Assembly (NCBI GenBank): GCA_002292265.1
Contig: DBBQ01000023.1
Coordinates: 6,789-42,605 of the forward strand
Direction of reading: 5' to 3'
Source: Flavobacteriaceae bacterium UBA980
GTDB lineage: Bacteria; Bacteroidota; Bacteroidia; Flavobacteriales; Flavobacteriaceae
Length of the DNA: 35,817 bases
This document shows, piece after piece, positions 1-7,465 of this stretch (positions within the stretch are counted from its first letter, which is position 1; each line of letters starts with the position of its first letter). Both the position numbers and the translations under genes were made by a program. The notes under the pieces were generated by a model. That model saw only the letters and a list, made by a program, of their open reading frames with translations. It had not been told where the DNA came from and searched no databases.

Positions 1-309
1 TCCCAAAGGCTATAACCATAAACCAATTCACTTTTTGAGTGAAAAAGTTAAATAAATGTAAGTAAAAAATCGGTAAAAGATTTGATTTTAATCACAAAAA
101 AACCGTCTAATAGAAATCAGACGGCTTAAAAAAAACAAATTGGTTAATGGTTGCACTTCATTGCGAAATACAAGTAAACTTAATTTAATAAATTTTGTAA
201 TGTATGCTTCACATAAGAAATATTTATAATTTTTTCATAAATGATAATTAAACCAATAGATAATTAAGAATAAATAAAAATTTGATGTTAAATATTAAGT
301 ATTTGTTAA
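1..309. other. Non-coding left edge
   Basis: I find no convincing gene in this AT-rich stretch. It holds one clear hairpin at 96-124, listed separately as a minus-strand terminator, and a shorter inverted repeat near 28-45 (TTCACT/AGTGAA) without a T-tract. The only open frame reaching into it, minus-strand 248-520, is antisense to the gene at 310 and looks like chance coding. Confidence 0.5.
96..124 (-). terminator. Rho-independent terminator, minus strand
   Basis: CCGTCT (103-108) pairs with AGACGG (119-124) across a 10-nt loop. Read on the minus strand, the stem is followed by seven T. It would end a transcript coming from the right, but the first gene on that side, at 310-882, is on the plus strand, so its source transcript is not obvious. 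Confidence 0.6.
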
Positions 310-882
310 ATGAAAGGTTACAATAAATTCCCATTTGAAGAACGTAAGCAATACGAGGAGACCTTCGTTGAGAACAATAGTGCTTTGATTGAAGAACTAA
401 CAGGAGCAAGCAGGGTATTTGATATATCACAAACTCCGATGGATAAAAGGTCAGGAGTAGATGCAATCCTACAATTTGACAGAGGACTATCAGGAGTAGC
501 TTTAAGGATACGTAAACCACAATACAAGAAGTTCTCTAAAAGGTTCACTATAGGACACCATATAAGCCAACCTAATAGTCAAATACATTGTATCCTAAAC
601 AGCACTAATGATTCTAATGTATTCTATCCTCATTTAGTCCTGCAAGTAAATGGAGTAGATGAAGAAGGGTACTGTAAAGAGTGTTACGCTATAATGCTAC
701 AAACAAATGTATTTGCCAACTATCTAAAGGAACTAATAGAAACAAATACGCTAGAAGATTATTATAATACTGTATTAAATGCCTACGAGTTTGAGTTTAC
801 AGAGGTTTTTACTCAAACTGATACAGGCGTAGATTTATTTCACATTCAAAATAATAATATCAAGTATGTCAAAACTAACTAA
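310..882 (+). CDS. Unrecognised 190-aa protein, probably from a mobile element
   Basis: I do not recognise this protein. It is soluble, with no signal peptide or membrane helix, and has a basic central stretch (about residues 48-80, containing GVDAIL and VALRIRKP). That stretch faintly recalls the D...(E/Q)xK core of PD-(D/E)XK nucleases but lacks the acidic and lysine residues in the right places, so this is only a thought. Codon use differs from the housekeeping genes nearby: many ATA, CTA, AGG and AGA codons. The ATG at 310 is the first in frame. Together with the overlapping 38-aa ORF and the adjacent tRNA 3' end, this suggests a phage or integrative-element remnant. Confidence 0.7.
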   Translation: MKGYNKFPFEERKQYEETFVENNSALIEELTGASRVFDISQTPMDKRSGVDAILQFDRGLSGVALRIRKPQYKKFSKRFTIGHHISQPNSQIHCILNSTNDSNVFYPHLVLQVNGVDEEGYCKECYAIMLQTNVFANYLKELIETNTLEDYYNTVLNAYEFEFTEVFTQTDTGVDLFHIQNNNIKYVKTN

Positions 883-982
883 GAAAGTAGTTAACGGTAA
901 GGTTCAGTTCTTTTATAACTTGCAAAGAATCAACGCATCACGATATTACGAGTTGAGGTACGAATTGAGTAAAAAGGGTTAA
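866..982 (+). CDS. Small basic 38-aa ORF overlapping the preceding gene
   Basis: An ATG at 866 opens 38 codons ending in TAA at 982. It starts 17 nt before the upstream gene stops and is in another frame, an arrangement typical of translationally coupled phage or mobile-element genes. The product begins MSKLTKKVVNGKVQFFY, is rich in Lys, Arg and Tyr, and may bind nucleic acid, but no family is recognisable. The short length makes the call tentative. Confidence 0.4.
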   Translation: MSKLTKKVVNGKVQFFYNLQRINASRYYELRYELSKKG

Positions 983-996
983 TAAGTAGGTAAATC

Positions 997-1017
997 GTTA
1001 CCCTATTTGTTACCCTA
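997..1017. repeat. Direct repeat GTTACCCTA x2
   Basis: GTTACCCTA occurs at 997-1005 and again at 1009-1017, separated by three bases. It lies between the small ORF and the tRNA terminator. Tandem short repeats beside a tRNA 3' end can be arm-type integrase sites, but no integrase gene is in view. Confidence 0.4.
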
Positions 1018-1046
1018 AAAAAGAAAGAGGGAGCGTTAACTCCCTC
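1017..1046 (-). terminator. Terminator of the tRNA-Arg gene
   Basis: GAGGGAG (1027-1033) and CTCCCTC (1040-1046) form a perfect 7-bp stem with a 6-nt loop. On the minus strand it is followed by a T-rich tail (TTTCTTTTTT). It lies 9 nt past the 3' end of the tRNA gene and so ends its transcript. Confidence 0.8.
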
Positions 1047-1054
1047 ATTATCAG

Positions 1055-1128
1055 TGACCTCGACAGGATTCAAACCTGTAACCTCTTGAGCCGTAATCAA
1101 GTGCACTATTCAGTTATGCTACGAGGCC
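1055..1128 (-). tRNA. tRNA-Arg (anticodon ACG)
   Basis: The minus strand folds into a 74-nt cloverleaf. The acceptor stem is GGCCTCG/CGAGGTC with one G-U pair, and the D-stem is GCA/TGC. The anticodon stem CTTGA/TCAAG carries loop TTACGGC, giving anticodon ACG. The variable loop is five bases, and the T-stem ACAGG/CCTGT closes loop TTTGAAT. The discriminator base is A and CCA is not encoded. ACG (read as ICG) decodes CGU, CGC and CGA. The gene has its own promoter and terminator. Confidence 0.93.
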
Positions 1129-1140
1129 ATTGTGAGGGCA

Positions 1141-1148
1141 CAAATATA
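1141..1148 (-). promoter_or_regulatory. -7 promoter box for tRNA-Arg
   Basis: Minus-strand TATATTTG matches the Bacteroidota TAnnTTTG element and ends 12 nt before the mature tRNA 5' end. No good TTTG box is visible 19-20 nt further upstream. Confidence 0.55.
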
Positions 1149-1245
1149 AGTATTTTCTATTTGAGCCAGAATGAAATTCATTGTCTTTTTGTAGGAAAAA
1201 TTAAGGAATTCTGAAAGTTCGGTGTAAATTGCAAGTTATTTGACT

Positions 1246-2181
1246 ATGGATACTTTAGCACTAATTTTAGGTCTGTTTTTTCTCATCAAAGGAGGTGCGT
1301 ATTTATTTGAGGGCTCCCTCGCGGTCTCTATGAAACTGAATATACCCAGATTCATAATTGGTATGACCGTGGTTTCTTTTGCCACCTCCGCACCTGAACT
1401 AGTGGTTAGTGTACAATCAGCAATTATGGGATACCCTGATCTTGCGCTTGGGAATATTGTAGGTTCCAATATTGCTAATGTGGCATTTGTGCTTGGAATT
1501 GTGGTACTTTTAAGTCCTCTTAAAATTGAACCTGTCTTTTACAAATTCGATTGGCCCATTATGATGGTCGTCACGCTCTTGTTTTATTTTTTGATACAAA
1601 GTGATAGTGCACTTACACGAATAGAGGGCGCCGTATTAGTTTTTGCAATGATCGCGTATCTTTTTGTCATTCTATTTTTTCAGAAAAGCCGATTGGTAGA
1701 GGATGAGGTCTTTGAGGAAGAGGTTACTATGAAGTATACCAAAATAGCTTATCTCATCCTTTTTGGCGGTTTCTTATTGTGGTTGGGTTCAGAGGTCTTG
1801 ATCAAAGGAGCGGTAGGCTTGGCTTCTAAATTGGGGGTAAGTGAGCGTATTATAAGTGTCTCGATTATCGCTTTTGGAACCAGTATCCCGGAACTCTCTA
1901 CCTCTATCATTGCCATCATGAATAAAGAGCATAAAATTTCCATAGGGAATTTGATTGGTTCCAATATTTTTGATATGCTCGGAATTATTGGATTAACAGG
2001 ATTGCTATCTCCAATTTACATCTCAGACAAAGCTCTAATCAGTAACGACTTGATTTGGATGATTTTCGTAGCCTTTTTGATTCTACCCTTGGTGTTTTTC
2101 CCCAACAAGATGAAACTAGCCAGAGCAGAAGGGGTTATATTGATTCTGGTTTATGCACTATTTATAGGAAGATTATTTTAA
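1246..2181 (+). CDS. Calcium/sodium antiporter, CaCA family (YrbG-like)
   Basis: This inner-membrane cation exchanger has about ten helices arranged as two inverted repeats. The two alpha-repeats are plain. The first has SFATSAPELVVS and GNIVGSNIANV; the second has AFGTSIPELSTS and GNLIGSNIFDM. These are the conserved acidic and Asn/Ser residues that bind Ca2+ and Na+ in the family. The ATG at 1246 gives 311 aa, the normal length for bacterial members; a TTG two codons earlier is less likely. It stands alone, with a tRNA upstream on the other strand and a strong bidirectional terminator downstream. Ion specificity is inferred from family membership only. Confidence 0.93.
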   Translation: MDTLALILGLFFLIKGGAYLFEGSLAVSMKLNIPRFIIGMTVVSFATSAPELVVSVQSAIMGYPDLALGNIVGSNIANVAFVLGIVVLLSPLKIEPVFYKFDWPIMMVVTLLFYFLIQSDSALTRIEGAVLVFAMIAYLFVILFFQKSRLVEDEVFEEEVTMKYTKIAYLILFGGFLLWLGSEVLIKGAVGLASKLGVSERIISVSIIAFGTSIPELSTSIIAIMNKEHKISIGNLIGSNIFDMLGIIGLTGLLSPIYISDKALISNDLIWMIFVAFLILPLVFFPNKMKLARAEGVILILVYALFIGRLF

Positions 2182-2188
2182 AAAAAAA

Positions 2189-2215
2189 GCCTCTAGAAAC
2201 TAGAGGCTTTTTTTT
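2189..2215. terminator. Bidirectional terminator
   Basis: GCCTCTAG (2189-2196) and CTAGAGGC (2200-2207) form an 8-bp stem with a 3-nt loop. It has an A-run on the left and eight T on the right, so it works in both directions. It separates the convergent antiporter and GSII genes. Confidence 0.9.
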
Positions 2216-2228
2216 GTGGTTAGGTCAG

Positions 2229-3230
2229 TTATGCTGATTTAACCGTTTTTATAATTCGAGAGGCAATCTTATACGGATCACCGTTGGAGGCAGGTCTTCG
2301 ATCTTCTAACCAGCCTTTCCATCCTTTTTCAACCGTCATAATAGGAATTCGAATGGAAGCCCCACGATCCGAAACGCCGAAGCTGAATTCATCGATCGAT
2401 TGAGTTTCGTGCTTCCCTGTTAAACGTTGGTCGTTGTATGCACCATAGACTTCAATGTGTTCTTTGACCACAGGTCGGAAGGCTTCACATATTTTTTCAT
2501 ACGTTTCTTGAGAACCACAGGTTCTAAGTGTTTCATTAGAAAAGTTAGCGTGCATTCCCGAACCGTTCCAATCCGTATCTCCAAGGGGTTTTGGATGCCA
2601 ATCGATGGCAAGACCATATTTCTCTCCCAAACGCTCCAAGAGGTAACGTGAGACCCACATTTCATCTCCTGCTTGCTTGGCACCTTTAGCGAAACATTGG
2701 TATTCCCATTGCCCAGAAGCAACTTCAGCGTTGATTCCTTCAACATTGATTCCTGCTTCCAAACATTGATCAAGATGTTCTTCTATCATTTCACGACCAA
2801 AAGCATTCTTTGCCCCTACAGAACAATAGAATTGACCTTGTGGAGTCTGATCTCTTGGAAATCCTAAAGGAAGATTAGTTTCCGGATCCCATAGAAAATA
2901 TTCCTGCTCAAAACCAAACCAAAAGTCATTGTCGTCGTCGTCAATGGTAGCTCTTCCATTTGATTCGTGGGCTGTCCCGTCTGCGTTTAACACTTCGGTC
3001 ATGACCAACCAACCGTTTTTGCGATCAGGATCTTCATAAAGGGCTACAGGCTTTAACAAACAATCCGAAGAATTTCCCTCGGCTTGAAGGGTAGAGGATC
3101 CGTCAAAAGACCACATAGGACAGTCGTCTAAAGTGCCTTTAAAATCAGTTACAATTTTGGTTTTACTTCTCAAATTGGCAGTGGGTTTATACCCATCTAA
3201 CCAAATGTACTCTAGTTTCGCTTTGCTCAT
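2229..3230 (-). CDS. glnA: Glutamine synthetase, type II (eukaryote-like)
   Basis: It makes glutamine from glutamate, ammonia and ATP in the cytoplasm. The 333-aa sequence follows the GSII pattern rather than the ~470-aa GSI or ~730-aa GSIII pattern. It has WSFDGSST (40-47), the metal-site FEQEY (107-111), INAEVASGQWEYQ (166-178), NGSGMH (222-227), HETQSIDEFSFGVSDRGASI (274-293) and EDRRPAS (309-315). An N-terminal beta-grasp domain precedes the catalytic domain. The gene is divergent from GSIII, with a shared promoter region that carries the G/C-run motif also found before the amt operon. It ends at the bidirectional terminator near 2200. The lack of the GSI adenylylation loop means control is probably transcriptional or by feedback. 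Confidence 0.95.
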   Translation of the reverse strand: MSKAKLEYIWLDGYKPTANLRSKTKIVTDFKGTLDDCPMWSFDGSSTLQAEGNSSDCLLKPVALYEDPDRKNGWLVMTEVLNADGTAHESNGRATIDDDDNDFWFGFEQEYFLWDPETNLPLGFPRDQTPQGQFYCSVGAKNAFGREMIEEHLDQCLEAGINVEGINAEVASGQWEYQCFAKGAKQAGDEMWVSRYLLERLGEKYGLAIDWHPKPLGDTDWNGSGMHANFSNETLRTCGSQETYEKICEAFRPVVKEHIEVYGAYNDQRLTGKHETQSIDEFSFGVSDRGASIRIPIMTVEKGWKGWLEDRRPASNGDPYKIASRIIKTVKSA

Positions 3231-3245
3231 AATTTAATATTTGCC

Positions 3246-3253
3246 CAAAAATA
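3246..3253 (-). promoter_or_regulatory. -7 promoter box for the GSII gene
   Basis: Minus-strand TATTTTTG matches TAnnTTTG and lies 15 nt before the GSII start codon. The position of a -33 TTTG box is occupied instead by the GGGGGG run at 3269-3274, which suggests an activator-dependent promoter. Confidence 0.6.
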
Positions 3254-3262
3254 AGTTATTCG

Positions 3263-3274
3263 TATTAACCCCCC
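3263..3274. promoter_or_regulatory. Candidate nitrogen operator, proximal half-site
   Basis: TATTAACCCCCC lies just upstream of the GSII -7 box. It repeats the left half of the palindrome at 3320-3339 (TATTAACCCCC) exactly 52 bp away, about five helical turns. No matching GGGGT arm is present here, so it is a half-site. The assignment is inferred from the recurrence of the pattern at 17321-17394. Confidence 0.5.
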
Positions 3275-3319
3275 TTTATTGAAATTAATAAAGAAATTAA
3301 CAATAATTAATTTTTATTA

Positions 3320-3339
3320 ACCCCCTATTTTTTTGGGGT
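3320..3339. promoter_or_regulatory. Candidate nitrogen operator, palindrome ACCCC-N10-GGGGT
   Basis: A 20-bp palindrome with arms ACCCC and GGGGT around an AT-rich 10-bp centre, in a region otherwise almost free of G and C. It lies between the GSII and GSIII promoters and could serve both. Two near-identical 20-bp palindromes precede the barrel-amt-PII-amt operon. Confidence 0.55.
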
Positions 3340-3395
3340 AAAAATTTAATTTTTTTCATTTTTTTTTAAAATCATAGAATAAACATCAAAATTTC

Positions 3396-3403
3396 TATCT
3401 TTG
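3396..3403 (+). promoter_or_regulatory. -7 promoter box for the GSIII gene
   Basis: TATCTTTG is a full match to TAnnTTTG, 25 nt before the GSIII ATG. No TTTG box is seen 19-20 nt upstream. The palindrome at 3320-3339 lies 56 nt upstream of the box. Confidence 0.6.
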
Positions 3404-3428
3404 AAAACATTTCCACACTACTTTTTTT

Positions 3429-5609
3429 ATGCAAACGCTCCGAAAAAAAATGCTGAGTAATCTAGGCGCAGTTCCGGCTTTGAGCATTAAAATTGATATC
3501 AAACAAGAAGCTTTTGCTGAATCTGTTTTCAATCGATCCAAAATTCAAAAGTACTTGAGTCAAAAGGCTTTTGATCAAATGGAACAGCACATTGAGAAAC
3601 GTAGAGCAATCAATCCAATTCTTGCAGACCAAATAGCGGCTGCCATGAAGACTTGGGCAGTTTCCAAAGGGGCAACACACTACACCCATTGGTTTCAAGC
3701 CCTAACCGGTGCTACTGCAGAAAAATATGAATCGTTTTATCATTTGGACGAGCAAGGAAATCGCATTGAAAAATTTGATGGAGCCCAACTTGTACAGCAA
3801 ATCCCCGACTATCCCAATCTCTCGAACAGTGGAGTTCGCAATACATTTGAAGCTCGAGGATATTCCACTTGGGACCCCTCGTCACCTGCTTTTTTGTACG
3901 GAACCACCTTGTGCATCCCAACCACATTTATATCCTATAAGGGGATTGCTTTAGACTATAAAAGCCCCTTGCTTAAATCCCTTCAAAAGATTGATCACGC
4001 AGCTTCTGAAGTCTGTCGTTTTTTTGACAAGAATATTCAGAAAGTTACTGCAACACTAGGGTGGGAGCAAGAGTTTTTTTTAGTTGATCGCGGTTTGGCA
4101 CAGACCCGCCCAGACTTAATGCTTTCAGGGAGGACTTTGTTTGGACATGCGCCCTCCAAAGGCCAGCAGTTCAGTGATCATTATTTTGGATCCATTCCCT
4201 CTCGAGTATCTCACTTTTTTAAGGAGTTGGAGTATGAATGCAATTTGTTGGGAATTCCAGTAAAAACCAGACATAACGAAGTAGCACCCAGTCAATATGA
4301 AATTGCTTCGGTTTTTGAAGTGGCCAATTTGGCCGTAGATCACAACGCCTTGTTGATGGATGTGATGGACAAGGTAGCTTACAAACACAATTTTATTGTA
4401 CTACTGCACGAAAAACCTTTTCAGCATATAAACGGCTCTGGAAAACACAGTAATTGGTCTCTTATTACCAACACCGGTATCAACCTTTTAAGTCCGAGTA
4501 AAACCCCTATGGGTAACCTTCAGTTTTTGGTGTTTTTTGTCAATACCATTGCTGCTGCGCTTAAACACGATAGTCTTCTTCGAGCCACGGCAGTCTCTGC
4601 AGCCAATGACCTGCGTTTGGGACTCAACGAAGCACCTGAGACCCTTCTGTCAATTTTTATTGGAAAGCACCTCACCCAAGTATTGGAAGACCTCGAAAAG
4701 GTTTCTGAGGGAAAACTCTCTCCTCAAGAAAAAACAGATTTGAAATTGAACGTCATTGGTAAAATACCTGAAATTTTACTGGACAACACCGACAGTGACC
4801 GTACCTCACCTTTTGCATTTACTGGAAATAAATTTGAATTTCGCTCCGTTGGATCCAAAAATAATTGTGCGAAAGCAACCACTGTATTAAATGCAATTAC
4901 AGCCGCACAACTTTTTCAATTCAAAGCCAGAGTCGATGATTTGATCGAATCTAAAGACATGAAAAAAGACGATGCGATTTTTAATGTACTGCGAGAAGTG
5001 ATTATTGAAATCAAGGATTTTCTTTCTAACGACGCCAAAAAACAAAAGAAAAAAAGCAGCACTCAGAAAACAATTAAAATTGAATCCAAAACAGTGCCTG
5101 AGGCCTTGTCTGCTTATACCAACGAGCACTCCATTCACTTGTTTGAAAAGTTGGAAATCTTTAGTGCTGCGGAATTAGAAATGCGATATCAAGTGGATCT
5201 ACAGTCCTATGTTTCTGAAATTCAGATCGAATCGCGTACCCTTGGCGATATGGCTTTAAACCATATTGTCCCTACTGCTATTCAATATCAAAACACCCTC
5301 ATCGAAAACGTTCAGGGATTCAAAGAAATTTATGGAGCAACATTCAAGAAGCACAGCAAAGAACAGTTGCTATTGTTGGAACAAATTTCTGATCATATAG
5401 CTGCAATTAGTCAAGGAGTTTTGGAAATGGTAAATGCACGAAAAAAAGCAAATGCAAAAGAAGACCCCAAGGAAAAAGCATTGTCCTATGCCAAAGAAGT
5501 GCTTCCTTATCTAACTTCCATTCGATTCCATTGCGACGCACTAGAACTCCGAGTGGATGACGCCATCTGGCCACTAGCAAAATACCGTGAGTTGTTGTTT
5601 ATTCGTTAA
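3429..5609 (+). CDS. glnN: Glutamine synthetase, type III
   Basis: A second enzyme for ATP-dependent glutamine formation, from the large GSIII family common in Bacteroidota and cyanobacteria. The 726-aa length is typical. Family marks include THWFQALTG (about 86-94), the metal-site GWEQEFF (211-217), the RHNEVAPSQYE stretch (281-291), the NGSGKHSNWS stretch (335-344), and later FAFTGNKFEFRSVGS. A Lys-rich linker near residues 537-550 precedes the C-terminal helical region. The ATG at 3429 follows a TAnnTTTG box. It is divergent from GSII, and the paired arrangement suggests different affinity or nitrogen conditions for each enzyme, which the sequence alone cannot show. Confidence 0.96.
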   Translation: MQTLRKKMLSNLGAVPALSIKIDIKQEAFAESVFNRSKIQKYLSQKAFDQMEQHIEKRRAINPILADQIAAAMKTWAVSKGATHYTHWFQALTGATAEKYESFYHLDEQGNRIEKFDGAQLVQQIPDYPNLSNSGVRNTFEARGYSTWDPSSPAFLYGTTLCIPTTFISYKGIALDYKSPLLKSLQKIDHAASEVCRFFDKNIQKVTATLGWEQEFFLVDRGLAQTRPDLMLSGRTLFGHAPSKGQQFSDHYFGSIPSRVSHFFKELEYECNLLGIPVKTRHNEVAPSQYEIASVFEVANLAVDHNALLMDVMDKVAYKHNFIVLLHEKPFQHINGSGKHSNWSLITNTGINLLSPSKTPMGNLQFLVFFVNTIAAALKHDSLLRATAVSAANDLRLGLNEAPETLLSIFIGKHLTQVLEDLEKVSEGKLSPQEKTDLKLNVIGKIPEILLDNTDSDRTSPFAFTGNKFEFRSVGSKNNCAKATTVLNAITAAQLFQFKARVDDLIESKDMKKDDAIFNVLREVIIEIKDFLSNDAKKQKKKSSTQKTIKIESKTVPEALSAYTNEHSIHLFEKLEIFSAAELEMRYQVDLQSYVSEIQIESRTLGDMALNHIVPTAIQYQNTLIENVQGFKEIYGATFKKHSKEQLLLLEQISDHIAAISQGVLEMVNARKKANAKEDPKEKALSYAKEVLPYLTSIRFHCDALELRVDDAIWPLAKYRELLFIR

Positions 5610-5651
5610 TAACTAAGTCAGTAGATTTCAAAAAACGGAAACCAAAACCCG

Positions 5652-5659
5652 TATTTTTG
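5652..5659 (+). promoter_or_regulatory. -7 promoter box for purM
   Basis: TATTTTTG matches TAnnTTTG and ends 14 nt before the purM ATG, implying a short leader. No strong terminator follows the GSIII gene; a weak ACGG/CCGT pairing overlaps this box. Confidence 0.5.
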
Positions 5660-5673
5660 TAGAAAGTAATCCA

Positions 5674-6843
5674 ATGTCAAATCGTTATAGCCAACGTGGG
5701 GTTTCTGCACAAAAAGAGGATGTGCACCTTGCCATCAAGAATATTGATAAAGGCCTGTATCCAAAAGCGTTTTGTAAAATCATTCCCGACGTCATTACAT
5801 CGAGTGATGACCACGCTTTGGTAATGCATGCTGACGGTGCGGGAACTAAATCTTCCCTGGCGTATATGTATTGGAAAGAGACCGGTGATCTTTCGGTTTG
5901 GAGAGGTATTGCGCAAGACGCCTTGATCATGAATATTGATGACCTACTCTGTGTAGGAGTCACTGAAAATATTTTGCTTTCCTCTACAATTGGAAGAAAT
6001 AAAAATCACATCCCAGGAGAAGTTATCCAAGCCCTTATTGAAGGGACGGAAGCCTTACTAGAAGACCTAAGACAGTGGGGTGTCACCATCCACAGTACAG
6101 GAGGAGAAACTGCAGATGTGGGGGATTTAGTAAGAACCATAATTGTAGATTCTACGGTGACGGCTCGTATTGCAAAAAAACAGATCATAGACAATGCAAA
6201 CATCCAAGCGGGAGATGTCATTATCGGATTGTCTTCTTCAGGACAAGCAACTTATGAAAAAGAATACAATGGAGGTATGGGTAGCAATGGACTTACCTCT
6301 GCACGCCACGATGTATTTTCTAAGGCTTTAGCAAAGAAATACCCCGAGAGTTTTGATCCAGAAGTTCCCAGTGATTTGATTTATTCGGGTTCTCGTTCGC
6401 TAACGGAACTATTGGAAGGGGTGTCTTTAGATATTGGAAAATTAGTGCTTTCTCCAACGCGCACCTATGCACCTATCATCCAACGAATTTTTGAAGAAAT
6501 AGGAAGAGCTCAGATTCATGGGATGGTTCATTGTAGTGGAGGTGCACAGACTAAGATCTTGCATTTTATAGACCAATTGCACATCATTAAAGACAATCTT
6601 TTTGAAGTACCGCCCTTGTTTGATCTAATCCAAAAAGAATCGGGTACTGCTCCTAGGGAAATGTACCAAGTGTTTAATATGGGACACCGTATGGAGCTCT
6701 ATGTAAACCCCGCAGTAGCGGAACAAATAATAAACATATCCCATGCGTTTAATGTAGAGGCTCAAGTGGTGGGTCGGGTAGAAGCTGCTTCAGAAAAAAA
6801 GCTCACCTTAGAATCCAGTTACGGAACTTTTACCTACCCTTAA
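5674..6843 (+). CDS. purM: Phosphoribosylformylglycinamidine cyclo-ligase (AIR synthetase)
   Basis: It closes the imidazole ring in purine synthesis, turning FGAM into AIR with ATP in the cytoplasm. The sequence has the PurM/PurL ATP-grasp-like features: MHADGAGTKSSLAY (about 51-64), DALIMNIDDLLCVG, the IHSTGGETADVGD block and MYQVFNMGHRMELY near the C-terminus. At 389 aa it is longer than the ~345-aa E. coli protein but matches the longer form I know from Bacteroidota. It starts a plus-strand run that continues with two envelope proteins, prfA and pyrF. Confidence 0.95.
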   Translation: MSNRYSQRGVSAQKEDVHLAIKNIDKGLYPKAFCKIIPDVITSSDDHALVMHADGAGTKSSLAYMYWKETGDLSVWRGIAQDALIMNIDDLLCVGVTENILLSSTIGRNKNHIPGEVIQALIEGTEALLEDLRQWGVTIHSTGGETADVGDLVRTIIVDSTVTARIAKKQIIDNANIQAGDVIIGLSSSGQATYEKEYNGGMGSNGLTSARHDVFSKALAKKYPESFDPEVPSDLIYSGSRSLTELLEGVSLDIGKLVLSPTRTYAPIIQRIFEEIGRAQIHGMVHCSGGAQTKILHFIDQLHIIKDNLFEVPPLFDLIQKESGTAPREMYQVFNMGHRMELYVNPAVAEQIINISHAFNVEAQVVGRVEAASEKKLTLESSYGTFTYP

Positions 6844-6860
6844 CAGCATAAAAAATTTTA

Positions 6861-7463
6861 ATGTATCGAAAAATAACAGTTCTCTCTTTACTTCTACTCT
6901 CTATAAACGTTCAGGGTCAAGAAGAGGATTTGTTTCGTTCGATAAAAGCAGAGACCCAAATCGATGAGTCTCTTTTACCCGACAGGATGGTTTTTACGCA
7001 AAGCCTCCTCTGGGGTGAGCGTGGTTTGATGCGGAAAACTGGTTGGTCTTCACTTACTATCGAACAGCGAGAAAAAGAATTAAAAATTCGTCGGAAAATG
7101 TTGAAACTCCATCAACTCATCGGTTATGTTACACTAGTGGGGATGGTAACTCAGGGAATATTGGGAACCAAATTATACAAAGGAAGATCTAGATATTACG
7201 ATACGCACAAAACGATTGGAAACTTGACTTCCATCAGTTACTTTACGGGTGCAGGCTTGTCTCTTTTTGCACCTCCTCCTTTAACCAATAAAAAACAAAA
7301 AGGATTGAGTTCGATCAAGGCCCACAAGTACTTGGCGACCCTTCACTTTTCTGCCATGGTCGCAACTAATGTTTTGGCAGAAAAAAACAGACGACTCCAC
7401 CGTGCAGCTGCTTTCACAGCCTTTGGGACCTATGCTACCGCTATTCTAGTTTTTAAATTTTAA
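6861..7463 (+). CDS. Secreted/membrane protein resembling cytochrome b561, paired with YceI
   Basis: A 200-aa protein with an N-terminal signal sequence (about 1-20, ending NVQGQ), a periplasmic segment, and then four membrane helices (about 82-102, 115-137, 155-174, 179-198). Histidines lie at or near the helix ends (H84, H116, H155, H162, H180), the layout expected for a four-helix b-type heme protein. Two bases separate it from a YceI gene. In E. coli, YceI sits beside the cytochrome b561 homologue YceJ, so the context supports an electron-carrier role. Heme binding is an inference; sequence similarity to named b561 families is weak, and it could be an unrelated conserved flavobacterial membrane protein. 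Confidence 0.65.
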   Translation: MYRKITVLSLLLLSINVQGQEEDLFRSIKAETQIDESLLPDRMVFTQSLLWGERGLMRKTGWSSLTIEQREKELKIRRKMLKLHQLIGYVTLVGMVTQGILGTKLYKGRSRYYDTHKTIGNLTSISYFTGAGLSLFAPPPLTNKKQKGLSSIKAHKYLATLHFSAMVATNVLAEKNRRLHRAAAFTAFGTYATAILVFKF

Positions 7464-7465
7464 TT

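Noticed and set aside
248..520. 90-aa hydrophobic minus-strand ORF
   Set aside because: Antisense to the 190-aa gene, Leu/Ile-rich because of AT-rich sequence, and without a start signal.
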